Assembly: GCA_021613335.1 (NCBI GenBank)
Contig: JAJTWR010000205.1
Location: forward strand, 552,001 to 616,000
Reading direction: 5' to 3'
Source: Whitmania pigra
Taxonomy: Eukaryota; Annelida; Clitellata; Hirudinida; Haemopidae
Length of the DNA: 64,000 nucleotides
The number at the start of each line of letters is the position of its first letter. The stretch's first letter is position 1. This document shows positions 53,601 to 64,000 of the stretch, piece after piece. The translations under genes were made by a program, and so were the position numbers. The notes beneath the pieces are model-generated. The model made no database searches, was not told the origin of the DNA, and saw only the letters and a program-made list of their open reading frames with translations.

Positions 53601-54311
53601 GTGCCAGCTGCTTTGAAGGTTAAGACTTAGTTAAGACTGCACAACACCCTCTGCACATTATTAATTACAAGAGCAATTATACAGGGGGAGACTCTTCATC
53701 AGTTTTAGGCTCTTAAAATTTGAGGCTTTGTTTGGCTGTTTGACTGATCATCATCATCATCACCATCTTCTTCTTCTTCGCCATCATCAATTGATACCAC
53801 CATCTTCATCTTCATCGTCAATTGTTATAATCATCATCTTCGTCAACTGCCTCGATCATCGTCATCCACATTATTGGCATCATCGTCATCCACATTATTG
53901 GCATCATCGACCTCACAATCTGCCTCCTCAGCACCTGAACAAAACCACCAACAACAACGCAACAACAGAAAACCGATAAAATCAAAATGGCTGAGAGGGG
54001 CGTTCTATGCAGCTTCGATTTACATTCATCATCAACATTCTCCCGTCATTGTCATCATCACTATATCATTAAACATCATCAGCACTTACCACAATCATTA
54101 CCACCGCTACTGCCATCATCATCATCGTCATCATCATCATCTCCTTCACAACCACAACAACAACAGTCACATCCTCCATCAAAAAGTGACAGTTGTCACG
54201 AGCAACAACAACAACAACAACAAGCGCCTGCTTTCAAGAACACGGAAGTTTCCAATGAAAAAGAACCAGACGAATGTGTAAGGAGCCTAAGATGGTGATG
54301 GTGATGATGCC

Positions 54312-54346
<35 letters not shown>

Positions 54347-57236
54347 CGATGATGCAATTTATACTCCCCTATCCTTGACCTCTTCCATCATCGTTATTTA
54401 TTATAATTTATTTATCAAAGTTATTTATCATAATTGTAAAGATATAATTACAGTAATTATTTGTTGGATTTGTGAAGATTCCTGAAATTCTTGTTTTATA
54501 ATTTGTAATGCTCTAAGTCGATAGACTATACAGTAATAAGTGCTGGTTGACGTGCAAAATAATAATGCAATTGTTATTATTATTATTATTGCTATTAATA
54601 TGCACAGTAAAATATATAAAATAAAATATAAAGTAATAATAATAGCTATCATAGTGCAACTCGTTGCTATGTCAACCTAAACTCACTCTGTCAACAACAT
54701 GTGTGTGTAAAGTAGACACACACTTGTCAACCTACTGCCTACCTGAGAACAGGTATTGTCTTCATTGCAATCGCAGACATTCTTCAATTTAAATATTCTT
54801 CCCATTTGCTTAATGATGATGATGACAACGACGATGAAGGTAATCTTTACATCATGTGCTTTGATCGAATGTCATATCGTCTGCATCATAACAATGTCCG
54901 ATAAGCACTTAAGAAATGTTGTAATAATCGTTCGGATGGTTAAAGGCACTCGAGTTTTTGATTTGAAGTCCTTCATATCTTCAAAGTGATCTCGTGACAA
55001 TAAGTAGTGACAATACTTATGAATTAACTGATAAGATGCCAGGGATTACCATTCATTTATTTATTTTTCCAAATTCCTCAACTCCAAACATTCCACTATT
55101 CTCTCCTCCTCTCTTCCATCGAGCCATCCATCCATCCATTCTCTTAGCATCACAGAGATCACCAGGCAAACACACATCAAAATGTGAGCATCAGCACAAG
55201 ATCACAAGAAAAGAATAACTTAAAATATACTAATGGAATCTGGAATGCTCCCAAGATTTGCAGCAGGTGTTTAGGAGCACTAATTCCATTTCCTTGCTCC
55301 AAATCAAAGTATTCTGGTTGACTCAAACGTCTTGGAGATGTCTTAAAATTGAGGATATCTTAAAATTGATCACTAGGCCACTTTCAACAAAACTTTCAAT
55401 TTCATTCCTCGGCAAATAAATTTGAAATCCAGTGAGAAAAACACGAATCGGAAAACACAGGCGCTCGGCATTCCGACCTACAACTTTCCCAACGTCCTAC
55501 GATGAGACCGAAATCCAGATGAGCCTCGCGACGTTCCCATCGAAGCACAGGGTAGCATGGTTAACAGACCGTCGGGCAGGAGACACCACTAGTTGTTGTC
55601 GTCTTTTGTCCTTTTGTCTTAACGTCATTCACTTTGCATTGTCAAGTCTTCAGAGAATTCCAGGCTGTTGTGTTGTAATGGTTAATGTTGTGATTTATGC
55701 TTGTGTTTTCTATCGACGTCATTGATGTTATTGTCATGGTTCAAAAAGGAAATTCAAAACCAAAATTTAGGACTTTTTAGGACCAGTACGAACCATGTGT
55801 TGTTGTTGTTGTTGTATTGTTACTGCAGCTATTATTATTATTATTATTATTACACCAACAAATTGGTATTGTAATCCATAAAGCAGTATTACACAATGCA
55901 GTAACATTTCAATGCATGGACACAATACTAATACGATGGATATATTAGTATTATTACTATTGCTGTCCAATTTATCTGCCTGAGATTCTGTTAATGGATT
56001 TTCACATCTGTGTCCTCTTTCTTTGTGTCATCCTTCTTCTTCCTCTATTCCATGTTGAAATTACATTTTATATTTCGACCAATTCGTGCATTGTAAACAA
56101 GTCAGACTTCAATGAGATTATGAGCAACGAGTTATTAGCAGGCGCTTATAAAAGTTTTAAAAACGTGAAAATTATTTTTTAAAAAAACACTTCGGGTCTC
56201 TGAAAAAGGATCTCAGCCCGAAAAGAAATTGATGCAGACGATGACAAAACACAGCATAAATTATGATAAACAGGAACCACAAATTGATTTCAAATCCATC
56301 TTTATATGCATTTATAGGAAATTTAATAAAATCAAAATGATGGATGTTTAAAGTGCTTACTGAATAAAATTTCTCCAACAAAATTAAGCATTCAATTTTA
56401 CAGGACTATAAAACACAAAAAAAAATGGTTATAAACCATATAGAAAACAAATAAAACACCACAATTTCTTTTCAGATTTCTACGTGAGATTACAACATCC
56501 AATCACAAATATTGGAAATACAATATCTAGTTGGAGAACAACAATCAAAGCCTACGACAAAATCGACTTCATGCATTCATTCATTCATTTCATGCAGGAC
56601 GTTATTGCAACTTTTGATTCATAGATCAAAAAAAAAAATGCATATTGGTTTCCCGACAATAAGCCTCCATCCACATAGGATCCACGCAATCCAATGAACG
56701 AATCGATAACTCACCCGACAGAAAGGCCAGTCTTCCTTTGAGCAGTCCCAGGACATCGCCTGCCCTGAATCCATCCTGCTTAGGTGGAGCTGGCAAAGGA
56801 AAATGTAAACTCGTGTCATTACCATTCCATCTTTGAAAGCTGTGCAATTCCATAGGAGATATTGATGATTTGTAAGCCCAATAATAGCCTGTGTCCTTGT
56901 TATTGTTGTTATTATGTTGCTATTATCACCATAGTGTTATGTAATTTTACTTGCATAGGATGATGCGCAAGACGTAAGTAACTAATTAATTAATTACTTT
57001 TACAAATTTTAAACTGGCAATTAGTTTTTATCCCGATCCTGATAGAAAAAAAATTGCGAAAAAATGAAAATACAAATATGCTTTAGGCATTTGAAAAAAG
57101 CGTGATCTTACTTTGGAAACCTCATTTTTAGGTTTATCTAAAATTCCATAAAAATCGTAAAACAATGCAGTCTGTGCTCACCAGGTCGGTAGAAATGTGA
57201 ATAATCTATATCATTGCTTTGATCGGCGAGGTTCAT
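30305..57236 (-). CDS. TRIO: Trio/Kalirin-type RhoGEF, complete 40-exon gene, 1966 aa, GEF1 only
   Basis: Exons, 5' to 3' on the minus strand: 57236-57182, 56789-56715, 50055-49941, 49565-49475, 49374-49273, 48475-48362, 46974-46740, 45852-45632, 45418-45296, 44665-44474, 42434-42303, 42015-41887, 41618-41517, 41263-41141, 40878-40687, 40143-39974, 39713-39530, 39291-39130, 38860-38663, 38480-38361, 38150-37959, 37674-36985, 36704-36601, 36345-36279, 36130-36015, 35655-35586, 35328-35104, 34694-34617, 34192-34010, 33744-33640, 33469-33303, 33007-32851, 32713-32557, 32382-32322, 32087-31904, 31721-31548, 31380-31294, 31133-31062, 30882-30837, 30435-30305. The total of 5901 nt closes in frame. 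Order: Sec14-like region (residues about 25-185), spectrin repeats (185-1235), DH (1275-1455), PH (1465-1580), Ser/Gln/Thr-rich tail. Trio activates Rac/RhoG in axon guidance. No SH3, GEF2, Ig or kinase region is present. Confidence 0.93.
30517..30835. repeat. GAT microsatellites with a repeated spacer in the last Trio intron
   Basis: GAT arrays at 30541-30590, 30617-30668 and 30781-30830 are separated by copies of GGTAATTGTTTGGTGACTGC (30510, 30590; shorter at 30667). Shadow poly-Ser/His/Asp frames cover both strands. All lies between the last two Trio exons. Confidence 0.9.
34945..35100. repeat. 30-bp tandem repeat in a Trio DH intron
   Basis: About five copies of a 30-bp unit (CCACCAATAGCATCATCATC plus CCTATCATAA, with CACT variants) abut the 3' edge of the DH exon at 35104, starting within a few bases of its splice donor. 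Confidence 0.85.
35878..35992. repeat. (AAT)n/(AAC) microsatellite
   Basis: An AAT array with AAC interruptions, in a Trio intron 25 bp beyond the donor of the exon ending at 36015. Confidence 0.9.
36141..36238. repeat. 52-bp tandem duplication in a Trio intron
   Basis: GGGTGAATTAAAAGATGAAT through GACGGAGGAATGGC is repeated almost exactly (starts 36141 and 36193), right after the acceptor of the exon 36130-36015. The near identity implies a recent event. Confidence 0.9.
42888..43035. repeat. (GGATGAATGGATGCAT)-type tandem repeat
   Basis: Imperfect repeats of TGGATGGA and GGATGCATGG in the Trio intron between the exons at 44474 and 42434. Minus-strand shadow frames read Ser/His/Pro-rich. 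Confidence 0.8.
43868..43925. repeat. (GAT)n microsatellite
   Basis: Nearly pure GAT array in a Trio intron. The remainder of that 2-kb intron (42435-44473) has no recognisable gene. Confidence 0.95.
48497..48600. repeat. (ATT)n microsatellite
   Basis: About 80 bp of ATT with a GTT/ATC end, located 20 bp upstream (transcriptionally) of the Trio exon 48475-48362. Confidence 0.95.
49387..49456. repeat. (GAGT)n tetranucleotide array 1
   Basis: An almost perfect TGAG array of about 17 units filling most of the short intron between Trio exons 49565-49475 and 49374-49273. Confidence 0.95.
50056..56714. other. 6.7-kb Trio intron, no nested gene found
   Basis: The largest Trio intron separates the second and third coding exons. 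It holds GAT, GAC, ATT and GAGT arrays (50268-50300, 50515-50635, 51329-51512, 53175-53420, 53478-53570, 54308-54350), CAT/CAC-rich tracts, and an imperfect X-box-like motif at 52332-52344. Open frames at 52176-52424 and 55432-55725 are not low-complexity but match no family I recognise and lack clear gene structure. Confidence 0.5.
51329..51512. repeat. (GAGT)n tetranucleotide array 2
   Basis: About 180 bp of GAGT units with three one-base slips (GGAGT, GGAGT, GTGTG). Same motif and orientation as the array at 49387-49456, in the large Trio intron. Confidence 0.95.
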
Positions 57237-57917
57237 GTCAATTCTTCCAAAATGTGGCGCAAACTACAATAAAATCAATCCAGGCGAGCTGAACGTAATG
57301 GAAAATAAATCTAGTGTCAAATGCAATTCATAATCTAAGCTCGAACGACTTGTATCCAGTTCAAATGGGGTCCACAACTCGCAAATGCATCCTCCGCCAT
57401 TTTTATTAGTAATCAACATCAGTAGCAGCTATTTTAAGGAATTCATGCTCATCGTAAGTGGAATAAAATTTGTGATTGCGTTTTTTACATTTTTATATTT
57501 TGTTTTAAATTTTGTGCTAATGTTATCAATCTAAAATAATATACAAATTTGAAAATTATTTGTGTTCAAAAAAAACTTCTGATAACTTTTAAACCTGCTA
57601 CTTCAACATATTTTACTCTTGAGTGTTTGATTTAGGATGTCAAGAATGCAGACTTCTTTGAAACTATTAAATCGTTTGAATAGGAAGATATTTGGTGCAG
57701 ACAAAATATTAAGGTTTTGCATATTAGATTTGTTTGGGATATTCTTCGTAAACAACTCAATCGATGTTTTTTCTTACTCAATTTGAACCAAACAATCCTA
57801 AATATGTGTTCTACAAAGCGATTACTACCAAATTAATATCCTTGTTTTACACTAATAAAGTATACACTTTGAAAAGTTTGGTTAAACATGCGCAGGAAAA
57901 AGTGCTTTAAGTGATCA
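57237..57917. promoter_or_regulatory. Divergent promoter region between Trio and ALKBH7
   Basis: 681 bp separate the Trio start codon (57236, minus) from the ALKBH7 start codon (57918, plus). The DNA is AT-rich, free of long microsatellites unlike nearly all other non-coding DNA here, and must hold both 5' UTRs and promoters if the start codons are right. No TATA box is certain. Confidence 0.5.
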
Positions 57918-59369
57918 ATGATTAGTTTAATCGTTGGCATCTTAATTCCTAGGTTTAGCAACACAAAAGATTTTTCTACCCAAAATCTGACTAAGAACGA
58001 GGGGACAAACGCGTCATCAAATGAAAATATATTCGTTCCTTCACCATGGGAAAAGATTGGCCATGCAACTGACCCAGAAACAGAAGAAATGGTCAAAAGC
58101 GGAGTGAAAGTCTATGAAAACTTTGTCACAGAAGAGGAAGAAGGGTCACTGATGGCCGAGATCGAGCCCCAATTTAAAAGACTTCGATATGAAAACTCTC
58201 ACTGGGATGATGTGAGTTAAAGCAGATTAATGTTAAGCTAACAGGCACTTACTGGCTTCATGCAATGTCTGTTTCCAATTCGACAATAATTACATTTTTT
58301 GATTTATCAACAAGTCCAATTAATTCTAATCGACTCATTTTAAAATTGAAATCTCAAAGAATCAGGAATCCGTTCACAATTCTAGGCAATTCACGGCTTC
58401 AGAGAGATCGAGAGAAAGACTTGGTCGACGAAGAACAGAGCCATCATCGACCGCCTCCAAGGGATCGCGTTCGACAAGGAGGACAAACTTCTTCCTCACG
58501 TCCACTTACTTGACCTTCTCCCAACGGGGGTCATCAAGGCCCATGTGGACAGTGTCAAGGTAGCTAGTCTTGGTGATGATGATGGTAGTGGTGATGGTGA
58601 TGATGATGGTAGTGGTGATGGTGATTATGCAGGTGAGGGTGGTGCTGATCATTTGTTTGTTTGTGAATTTAGTTAGTGCTAATAAATTAAATATTAAATC
58701 GATCTCCTATTACTGACTTTTGAATTACATCGTTGTACATTTACAATATCATCATTTTTATTAAAATCTAGGGTATCCAAATTTAACAGCTGTCATTTAT
58801 TATTTTCGGTCAAACCCTCATCACCTTTTCTTTTGCAGTTCTGTGGAACGACGATATCGGGGCTGTGTCTGCTCACCAGTTGTGTCATGAGGTTCGCGAA
58901 TGTCAAGGACAAACAAAAGTATGCAGACGTCATTCTACCCAGGCACTGTTTGTACATTATGAAGTGAGTTGTTTGGCTTCGTTAATGTCGTCATGTCGAA
59001 ATTTGTGCATTTGCAAATATGCATGTTGATTGACAGACTGCCTGGTTATAAATTTATATTTCAGTCACTTATAATGTTATTAATTTTTTTTATGATCTTA
59101 AGGATAACGATATTGATTTTAGTTTTACGATTTTAAGGATGCAAACATTTTAATTAAAAAAAACAAACGAAGTAATTTTTTTAACTTTAAGAGACGTTGT
59201 CCGATATGAATTCACCCACGAAGTTTTGGCCAATGACTGTTCGAAGTTCAAAGGTCAGCCGGTGGTAAGATCAAGGAGAGTGGCCGTTCTGTCTCGAAAT
59301 AGGCCAAAAGACGATGGATTTATCGAGGGAACCGACAGATACGGTGGATACGGTCAAAAGGAAGAATGA
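57918..59369 (+). CDS. ALKBH7: ALKBH7-type 2-oxoglutarate/Fe(II) dioxygenase
   Basis: A 256-aa AlkB-family enzyme; ALKBH7 acts in mitochondria, in regulated necrosis and fat metabolism, rather than in DNA repair. Four exons: 57918-58211, 58386-58559, 58839-58963, 59192-59369 (771 nt). Matches to the human protein include EPQFKRLRYENSHWDD, AIHGFRE, HVHLLDLLPTGVIKAHVDS, FCGTTISGLCLL and YEFTHEVL. The Fe ligands are visible as H-x-D in KAHVDSVK and His in FTHEV; the 2-oxoglutarate Arg is in RSRRVAVLSR. The N terminus is about 40 residues longer than in human and begins with hydrophobic MISLIVGILIPRF, which could be part of a targeting sequence. Starts further in (MVKSGVKV) are possible but less natural. 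Confidence 0.92.
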
Positions 59370-59607
59370 TGGAGACTTTTCGTTTGATTTTTTGTTCGCA
59401 AATTTTTTGTTATTAAACTTTTATTGCACTAATTTGTGTCGTTGTTATGCTAAAGTTATCTGTTACAAAACAAGTTCTGCAAACGCATTTCTGGATATTA
59501 AAAATGGGTGCATTCTGTGGTAATTTCTCTGTGAAAGGAATAATAATATTAATAAATAATTTTATCGACAAACTACTCATCACAAAACTACTTCACAAGA
59601 CAGTCGT
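59370..59607. other. Convergent 3' ends of ALKBH7 and carbonic anhydrase
   Basis: Only 238 bp lie between the two stop codons, so the 3' UTRs of the facing genes are short or overlap. AATAAA-like hexamers occur on the plus strand near 59547. Confidence 0.5.
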
Positions 59608-62043
59608 TCAAAGTTTCCTCCAGAAATGAGCGACCAATGCCAACAAGGCATAAGACCAGAAGTTTTGAGTCCAGGATCTGGCACTTGATCTTCCAAGACC
59701 TTCTGTCTTTGAATGGCCTTCTTCATCTACAAATGTAGCGAGAACCTCTCTGCCATAAATTTTTTGAGGCTTTCTCCAGTTGAAATCTAGCCGTTCTTTG
59801 TCCTCGTGTTTGGAGGCTTGTCCTTCTTCTATGATGGCAGCTGCCCTAGGCTTAGGACCGGGGTTGGTTGAGAGCTTTCTCAGTTCTTGTAGCTGGTGAG
59901 ATGAATTATGGGACGATTTGAGTCAGTGAATTTGTATAAAAAAATTGATTCAATGTCTTAAATAAGTGTGTGTTCTAAAAATCAGTTTTAATATTATTTA
60001 TATGGAGCTAAATTGAGTTTTGTTTGAGGAATGCCAACTTAAGTTAAAAGTCTCTAAACAATTATTTAAGCACAACATGCTTTTTTTGGTTTGCCATCAA
60101 CAGACTATCCATTCACATCTTATGCTAGTCCTGTCTGCATTCAAACATGATTACATTACCTGCTCAGACGAAACTGTCAATTTCCTTTCTCCCAGAATCC
60201 AAATGACACTTTCTGTGCACGGCGGAGTGGTCAGGGACCCGAGGTAAGTGTAGTACCTGGTGCTGTAGTGGCCTGGCAGAAGGTCGGTTAAGTTTAGTCC
60301 CTTTACTGGGACTTTATCACCTGTGGTTAGAAAAACAATTTATGAAGATAAATTACAATAAATAATATTATTAAATGCAAATTTAAAATTCTTCACATTT
60401 AAAAATAATTAGATTTTTTGCAATTTAAACTGCTGATAAATTGGATTTCAAAAATCCACTAATCGCTTTGCCGGCGAATTTTAATTTAATTTATTGCCAC
60501 CTAGCGACCGTTATAAGAATATAATGGCAAAGATTTTTTTAAGGGTTCTGAATTTTGCCCATAATTCTAAAGTCCAAACCATTATTAATTAAGCAACGAC
60601 CTTTAATCAAATAAATAAATAAACAAAATTGCCAATATTTTCGCATAAAAAATATCCTCACCAAGGTCATCAGCTTTGTGAAGTACATCCATGATTGGAT
60701 GGAGTAACTCGTTGTCGGAATCAGACAGCTGGATGAGATAAAGATGATGATGATAATGATGATGATGACTACGTCTAGAATACAGTTAGTTTAGGATTTC
60801 TAGACTATTACTTTGTAAAATTATATTTTTAAAAATAGACCTAAAACATTAGTTTCATTTTATTAATTTTAAAATAAACGCTTAACGATGATTACAATAT
60901 TAGTTTGGATAATTGGTCATGATTAATTAGATAATTATTACTGTTATAACTAGCTCCACCCACCTCAAAAAATACACCATAAACGGCTAGTGAGTCTTTC
61001 TCACCCAAGGCTTGTTCGATGCTGACGTATTTTTCGGCATCATAGGTCACTATATGCATCTGATGGTGAATGGTGAATAATTGTTATAATTTATTATATT
61101 TTATTAACAGTATATTAATAATATTTATTATTATTATTATTTAAGAATAATATTGTTGTTGATTACACCATGTTTCCTGTAATGCCAGTATTTCTTTTTC
61201 AAAACTTGTTATTATTAACACGAAAATAATTATTTAAATATAATAATCATTATAATATATTAATAATTATTTAAATATAAAAAGTACTATAATATTTTAA
61301 CATTAACTACTTCAATATAATAAGCATTATAATATTTTAATAATTATTCGACCTCCAAGGGGTAGGCCTTTCCATCGATCCTGTGCTCCGAACCCTCCTT
61401 GTCGTTTTGACCCCAGTGAAAATGAATCCCTTTCACCTTGTAGGGGTTGTCCAATCTGCCCCATACCAGGTCAGTTCGGTCATTGAAGGATATTGATACT
61501 GTAGTGGTTGTAATCTTTTATTATTTGTATTATTATTATTAATTATTTGTTAATTTCAATTTAATAATTTATTATTTTAAATAGTATATTATTTTAGCAG
61601 TTGAATGTTAGTAATTGTTTACTGATTTTAATAATTTTTAATTTATAATTTTTAATAACATAAATATATTTTATGTGATTTATTATTATTTCGCGAAGAA
61701 TGTTTATCTAAATAAATTGCAACCTAGTTAAAAGTTGTTTTTTGACATTTATGCTTCTCTGATGAAAATTGAATATTTGACCCATTAATTATAAATACAC
61801 TTAAGAAAGTTGTTTAGGTTAAGTATTACAAGTGATTTTGGTTATCAACTAACCCGTGTGTCCATTATTGACAAGATAGGCCCCTCCTTTTTTGTGGGTG
61901 GTGGAGAAGATGATTTCATGGAAATCCCTCACATGCTGAACTTTTGACCTTTCTATGTTGATGGGTGACTGACGTTTACCTCCGCACTCTTTGTGACCTT
62001 CCGCCCATTGGCTGTCTCCTGTGTACGGTGATTGGGTGAACAT
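59608..62043 (-). CDS. Alpha-carbonic anhydrase
   Basis: Catalyses reversible CO2 hydration. Six exons on the minus strand: 62043-61854, 61498-61353, 61059-60964, 60728-60662, 60320-60160, 59892-59608 (945 nt, 314 aa). Signatures: KRQSPINIERS; GIHFHWGQNDKEGSEHRIDG with zinc ligands His94 and His96 and the gatekeeping Glu; MHIVTYD with the third zinc His119; AVYGVFFE; and LGSLTTPPCTESVIWIL with Thr199. The C terminus extends beyond the catalytic fold (FNWRKPQKIYGREV) by about 50 residues and ends in a short hydrophobic stretch FWSYALLALVAHFWRKL, possibly a membrane anchor. The N terminus is uncertain. The first Met (MFTQSPYTGDSQW) begins a few residues inside the usual W-x-Y start, and no signal peptide is seen, so an upstream exon may be missing. 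Confidence 0.92.
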
Positions 62044-62049
62044 TTCATT

Positions 62050-62240
62050 TAGCTTAATAATAAGTTACCAATAAGTCAATAATAAGTTAACAATAAGTTA
62101 ATAATAAGTTAACAATAAATTAATAATAAGTTAACAATAAAATAATAATAAGTTAACAATAAGTTAATACTAAGTTACCAATAAGTTAACAATAAGTTAA
62201 TAATAAGTTAATACTAAGTAATACTAAGTTAATAATAGTT
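62050..62240. repeat. AATAAGTTAA(C/T) tandem repeat
   Basis: About 15 imperfect copies of a 12-13 bp unit (AATAAGTTAAC, AATAAGTTAAT) directly upstream of the first recognised carbonic anhydrase exon. Confidence 0.85.
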
Positions 62241-62246
62241 AACATT

Positions 62247-62251
62247 ATTAT

Positions 62252-62309
<58 letters not shown>

Positions 62310-62369
62310 TATTATTATTATTATTATTATTAAATTATTATTATATTATTATTATTATTATTATTATTA

Positions 62370-62466
<97 letters not shown>

Positions 62467-62477
62467 TATTATTATTA

Positions 62478-62546
<69 letters not shown>

Positions 62547-62557
62547 TATTATTATTA

Positions 62558-62592
<35 letters not shown>

Positions 62593-62612
62593 TTATTATT
62601 ATTATTATTTAC
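62247..62612 (+). repeat. Long (ATT)n microsatellite
   Basis: About 360 bp of ATT units with ATAT slips. It gives no supported gene. Confidence 0.97.
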
Positions 62613-62832
62613 ACCAACATTAATTATGCAAACATACAAGATAAATACAACAACAACAACAATGCTTAAACAACATTTCTATAACTTGGAACGAAGACCC
62701 CCAAATCCTAGGTAACCACTGAAGGCCAACGAGAAATTGTTGACACTACAGGTGAGAAAACAGCCAGGTAAGTGTCATTCTTAACAAGGGACCCTTTCGA
62801 AAGCCGTGATTGTGAGTTGTTACGTGATAAAC

Positions 62833-62863
<31 letters not shown>

Positions 62864-64000
62864 GCGGTGATAGTTGTGGTGGTTGTGGTGATGATGATGA
62901 CCATGACCTTCAACGCCGAATATGCAGAGGTCGTCGTCTGATCATTAGTATATCAATAATTATTTATTTAATTAATATAAAAATTAAATATAATAAAGTT
63001 AATGACTCAATTAGCCATTTAATTTTAAATTATCGCTTTTTTTTAATTTTGATTTTAACATGCGTTTTTTGAATTTTTGTTAATATTATATAATAATAAT
63101 AATCATCGTCATCATCAATTGAACAAGTTATTGTAATGCTTTGAAGGTATTTGTAATGCACATCTAGCTAATGTAGAGACTAATGTGGACATAACATTAT
63201 TTATATTATTATTATTATTATTATTATTACTAATATAATAATACTACGTTACTTCACGACATTGATAAACTGTATCAACTCATAAAGTCATGGATTTGAC
63301 TTTTTTTTCAGCAGACGTCAACAATTTGTCGATGTCAACTCCATTTGACCTGAATTAATATCTAGGACTTATGTGGATCATGTGATATGCTTTCTAGATT
63401 ACTTTAAGTGGGGCAATTATGGTGACCTAATTACTATAATAAATATAAATAATTAATGTAATAATTAATTAGATAGTTATTGTTATTGTTGGTAATTTTA
63501 TCATAAGCCGTTACTGTAAATATCTTGATGTATTAAAAATAACAGCACCATTAATATTGTTTACTTTAATTTCTTATGTTACATTTCACTAATATTTATA
63601 ATAACCAAAATTATTAGTTTAAAAATAAATTATAATTAATTGCATAGTTATTCAATTAAAAATCATGAATTTATTTTTTAAACATATTATTTTATATTCA
63701 ATTCAACTACTTCAATTACTGGTTTGAAATCGGAAAACTAGTTTAAACGGGTCCAGTGAAGTTGATTACAAGCCAATTAGGCTCACTTAAGCATAATTAC
63801 AGAATAAATTATTATTTAAGAAATAATTAAATATTAAATATTATTTAATAAATAAATATATATACAAATTAATTAGATGATTTGAATTTAAAATCTTTCG
63901 ATGTTAAAATACACTTTACAATTATTTTGAACTAAACTTAAAATATTATTTAATAAGTATTTAATATATATATAATTTATAACTAATAATGATAACTGAT
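62613..64000. other. Right end of window, no gene established
   Basis: AT-rich. A small non-repetitive patch at 62690-62750 has a splice-acceptor-like sequence and short open frame on the minus strand (NFSLAFSGYLGFGG) that I cannot assign. It is a candidate for a missed 5' exon of the carbonic anhydrase or the end of another gene. A GAT array lies at 62832-62862. From 63100 to the end only AT-rich sequence is seen. Confidence 0.4.

Larger units (their letters stand above)
48362..57236 (-). other. TRIO: Trio N terminus and Sec14-like domain (first six exons)
   Basis: The first exon starts [18 protein letters not shown]; the second gives [20 protein letters not shown]. The third opens with [16 protein letters not shown], matching the vertebrate Trio/Kalirin start of the Sec14 domain ([11 protein letters not shown]). 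The next exons give [44 protein letters not shown] and [11 protein letters not shown]. Phases agree at every junction (1, 2, 2, 0, 0, 0 in this stretch). The first two exons are short and were found by phase and homology, so the start Met is likely but not certain. Confidence 0.85.

Noticed and set aside
55432..55725. 97-codon plus-strand frame in the large Trio intron
   Set aside because: Non-repetitive, no homology seen, opposite strand to the host gene, no exon-intron structure. Not supported.
62685..62760. Minus-strand patch reading NFSLAFSGYLGFGG after a good acceptor-like sequence, vaguely like a patatin oxyanion-hole region
   Set aside because: Too short, no partner exon found, and the stop follows at once. 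Not enough to call a gene; it remains a place to look for a missing exon.

Overview
The window is intron-rich, AT-rich animal nuclear DNA packed with trinucleotide microsatellites. Coding exons are GC-richer, flanked by GT/AG splice sites, and interrupted by many short introns. An annelid, specifically a leech (Helobdella-like), is the best guess. The strongest pointer is a secreted protein with three hirustasin/antistasin-type inhibitor domains; everything else is compatible with a lophotrochozoan. The species is inference. All gene models below were spliced by hand from the sequence.

Layout, left to right: (1) 216-12059, plus strand: the C-terminal 25 exons of a P4-ATPase lipid flippase of the ATP8A class; its 5' part lies outside the window. 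(2) 15910-17300, minus strand: a complete three-exon aquaporin whose second NPA motif is followed by Lys instead of Arg. (3) 18.1-20.8 kb and 25.1-27.9 kb: two clusters of one dispersed repeat family that carries GAT and ATT microsatellites. The first cluster also holds a short tRNA-derived SINE with a 12-bp target-site duplication, and a decayed Ty3/Gypsy integrase fragment lies beside it. (4) 21912-24251, plus strand, between the two clusters: a ten-exon, three-domain antistasin-type protease inhibitor. (5) 30305-57236, minus strand: a complete 40-exon Trio/Kalirin RhoGEF gene (Sec14, spectrin repeats, DH-PH) of 1966 aa with no SH3, second GEF, Ig or kinase module. (6) 57918-59369, plus strand: a four-exon ALKBH7-type dioxygenase, head-to-head with Trio (681 bp between start codons). 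(7) 59608-62043, minus strand: an alpha-carbonic anhydrase, tail-to-tail with ALKBH7; its extreme N terminus is uncertain.

Reading-frame closure supports the models. The Trio exons sum to 5901 nt, ALKBH7 to 771, aquaporin to 774, the inhibitor to 558 and the carbonic anhydrase to 945, all multiples of 3. The P4-ATPase exons sum to 2240 nt, exactly one base short of a whole number of codons, and the missing base maps to the exon at 3004-3087.

The genes are functionally unrelated neighbours, not an operon or pathway. The items most worth a second look are the multi-specific inhibitor, the NPA-Lys aquaporin, the GEF1-only Trio lacking SH3, the one-base lesion in the flippase, and the microsatellite-carrying repeat family with a nested SINE.
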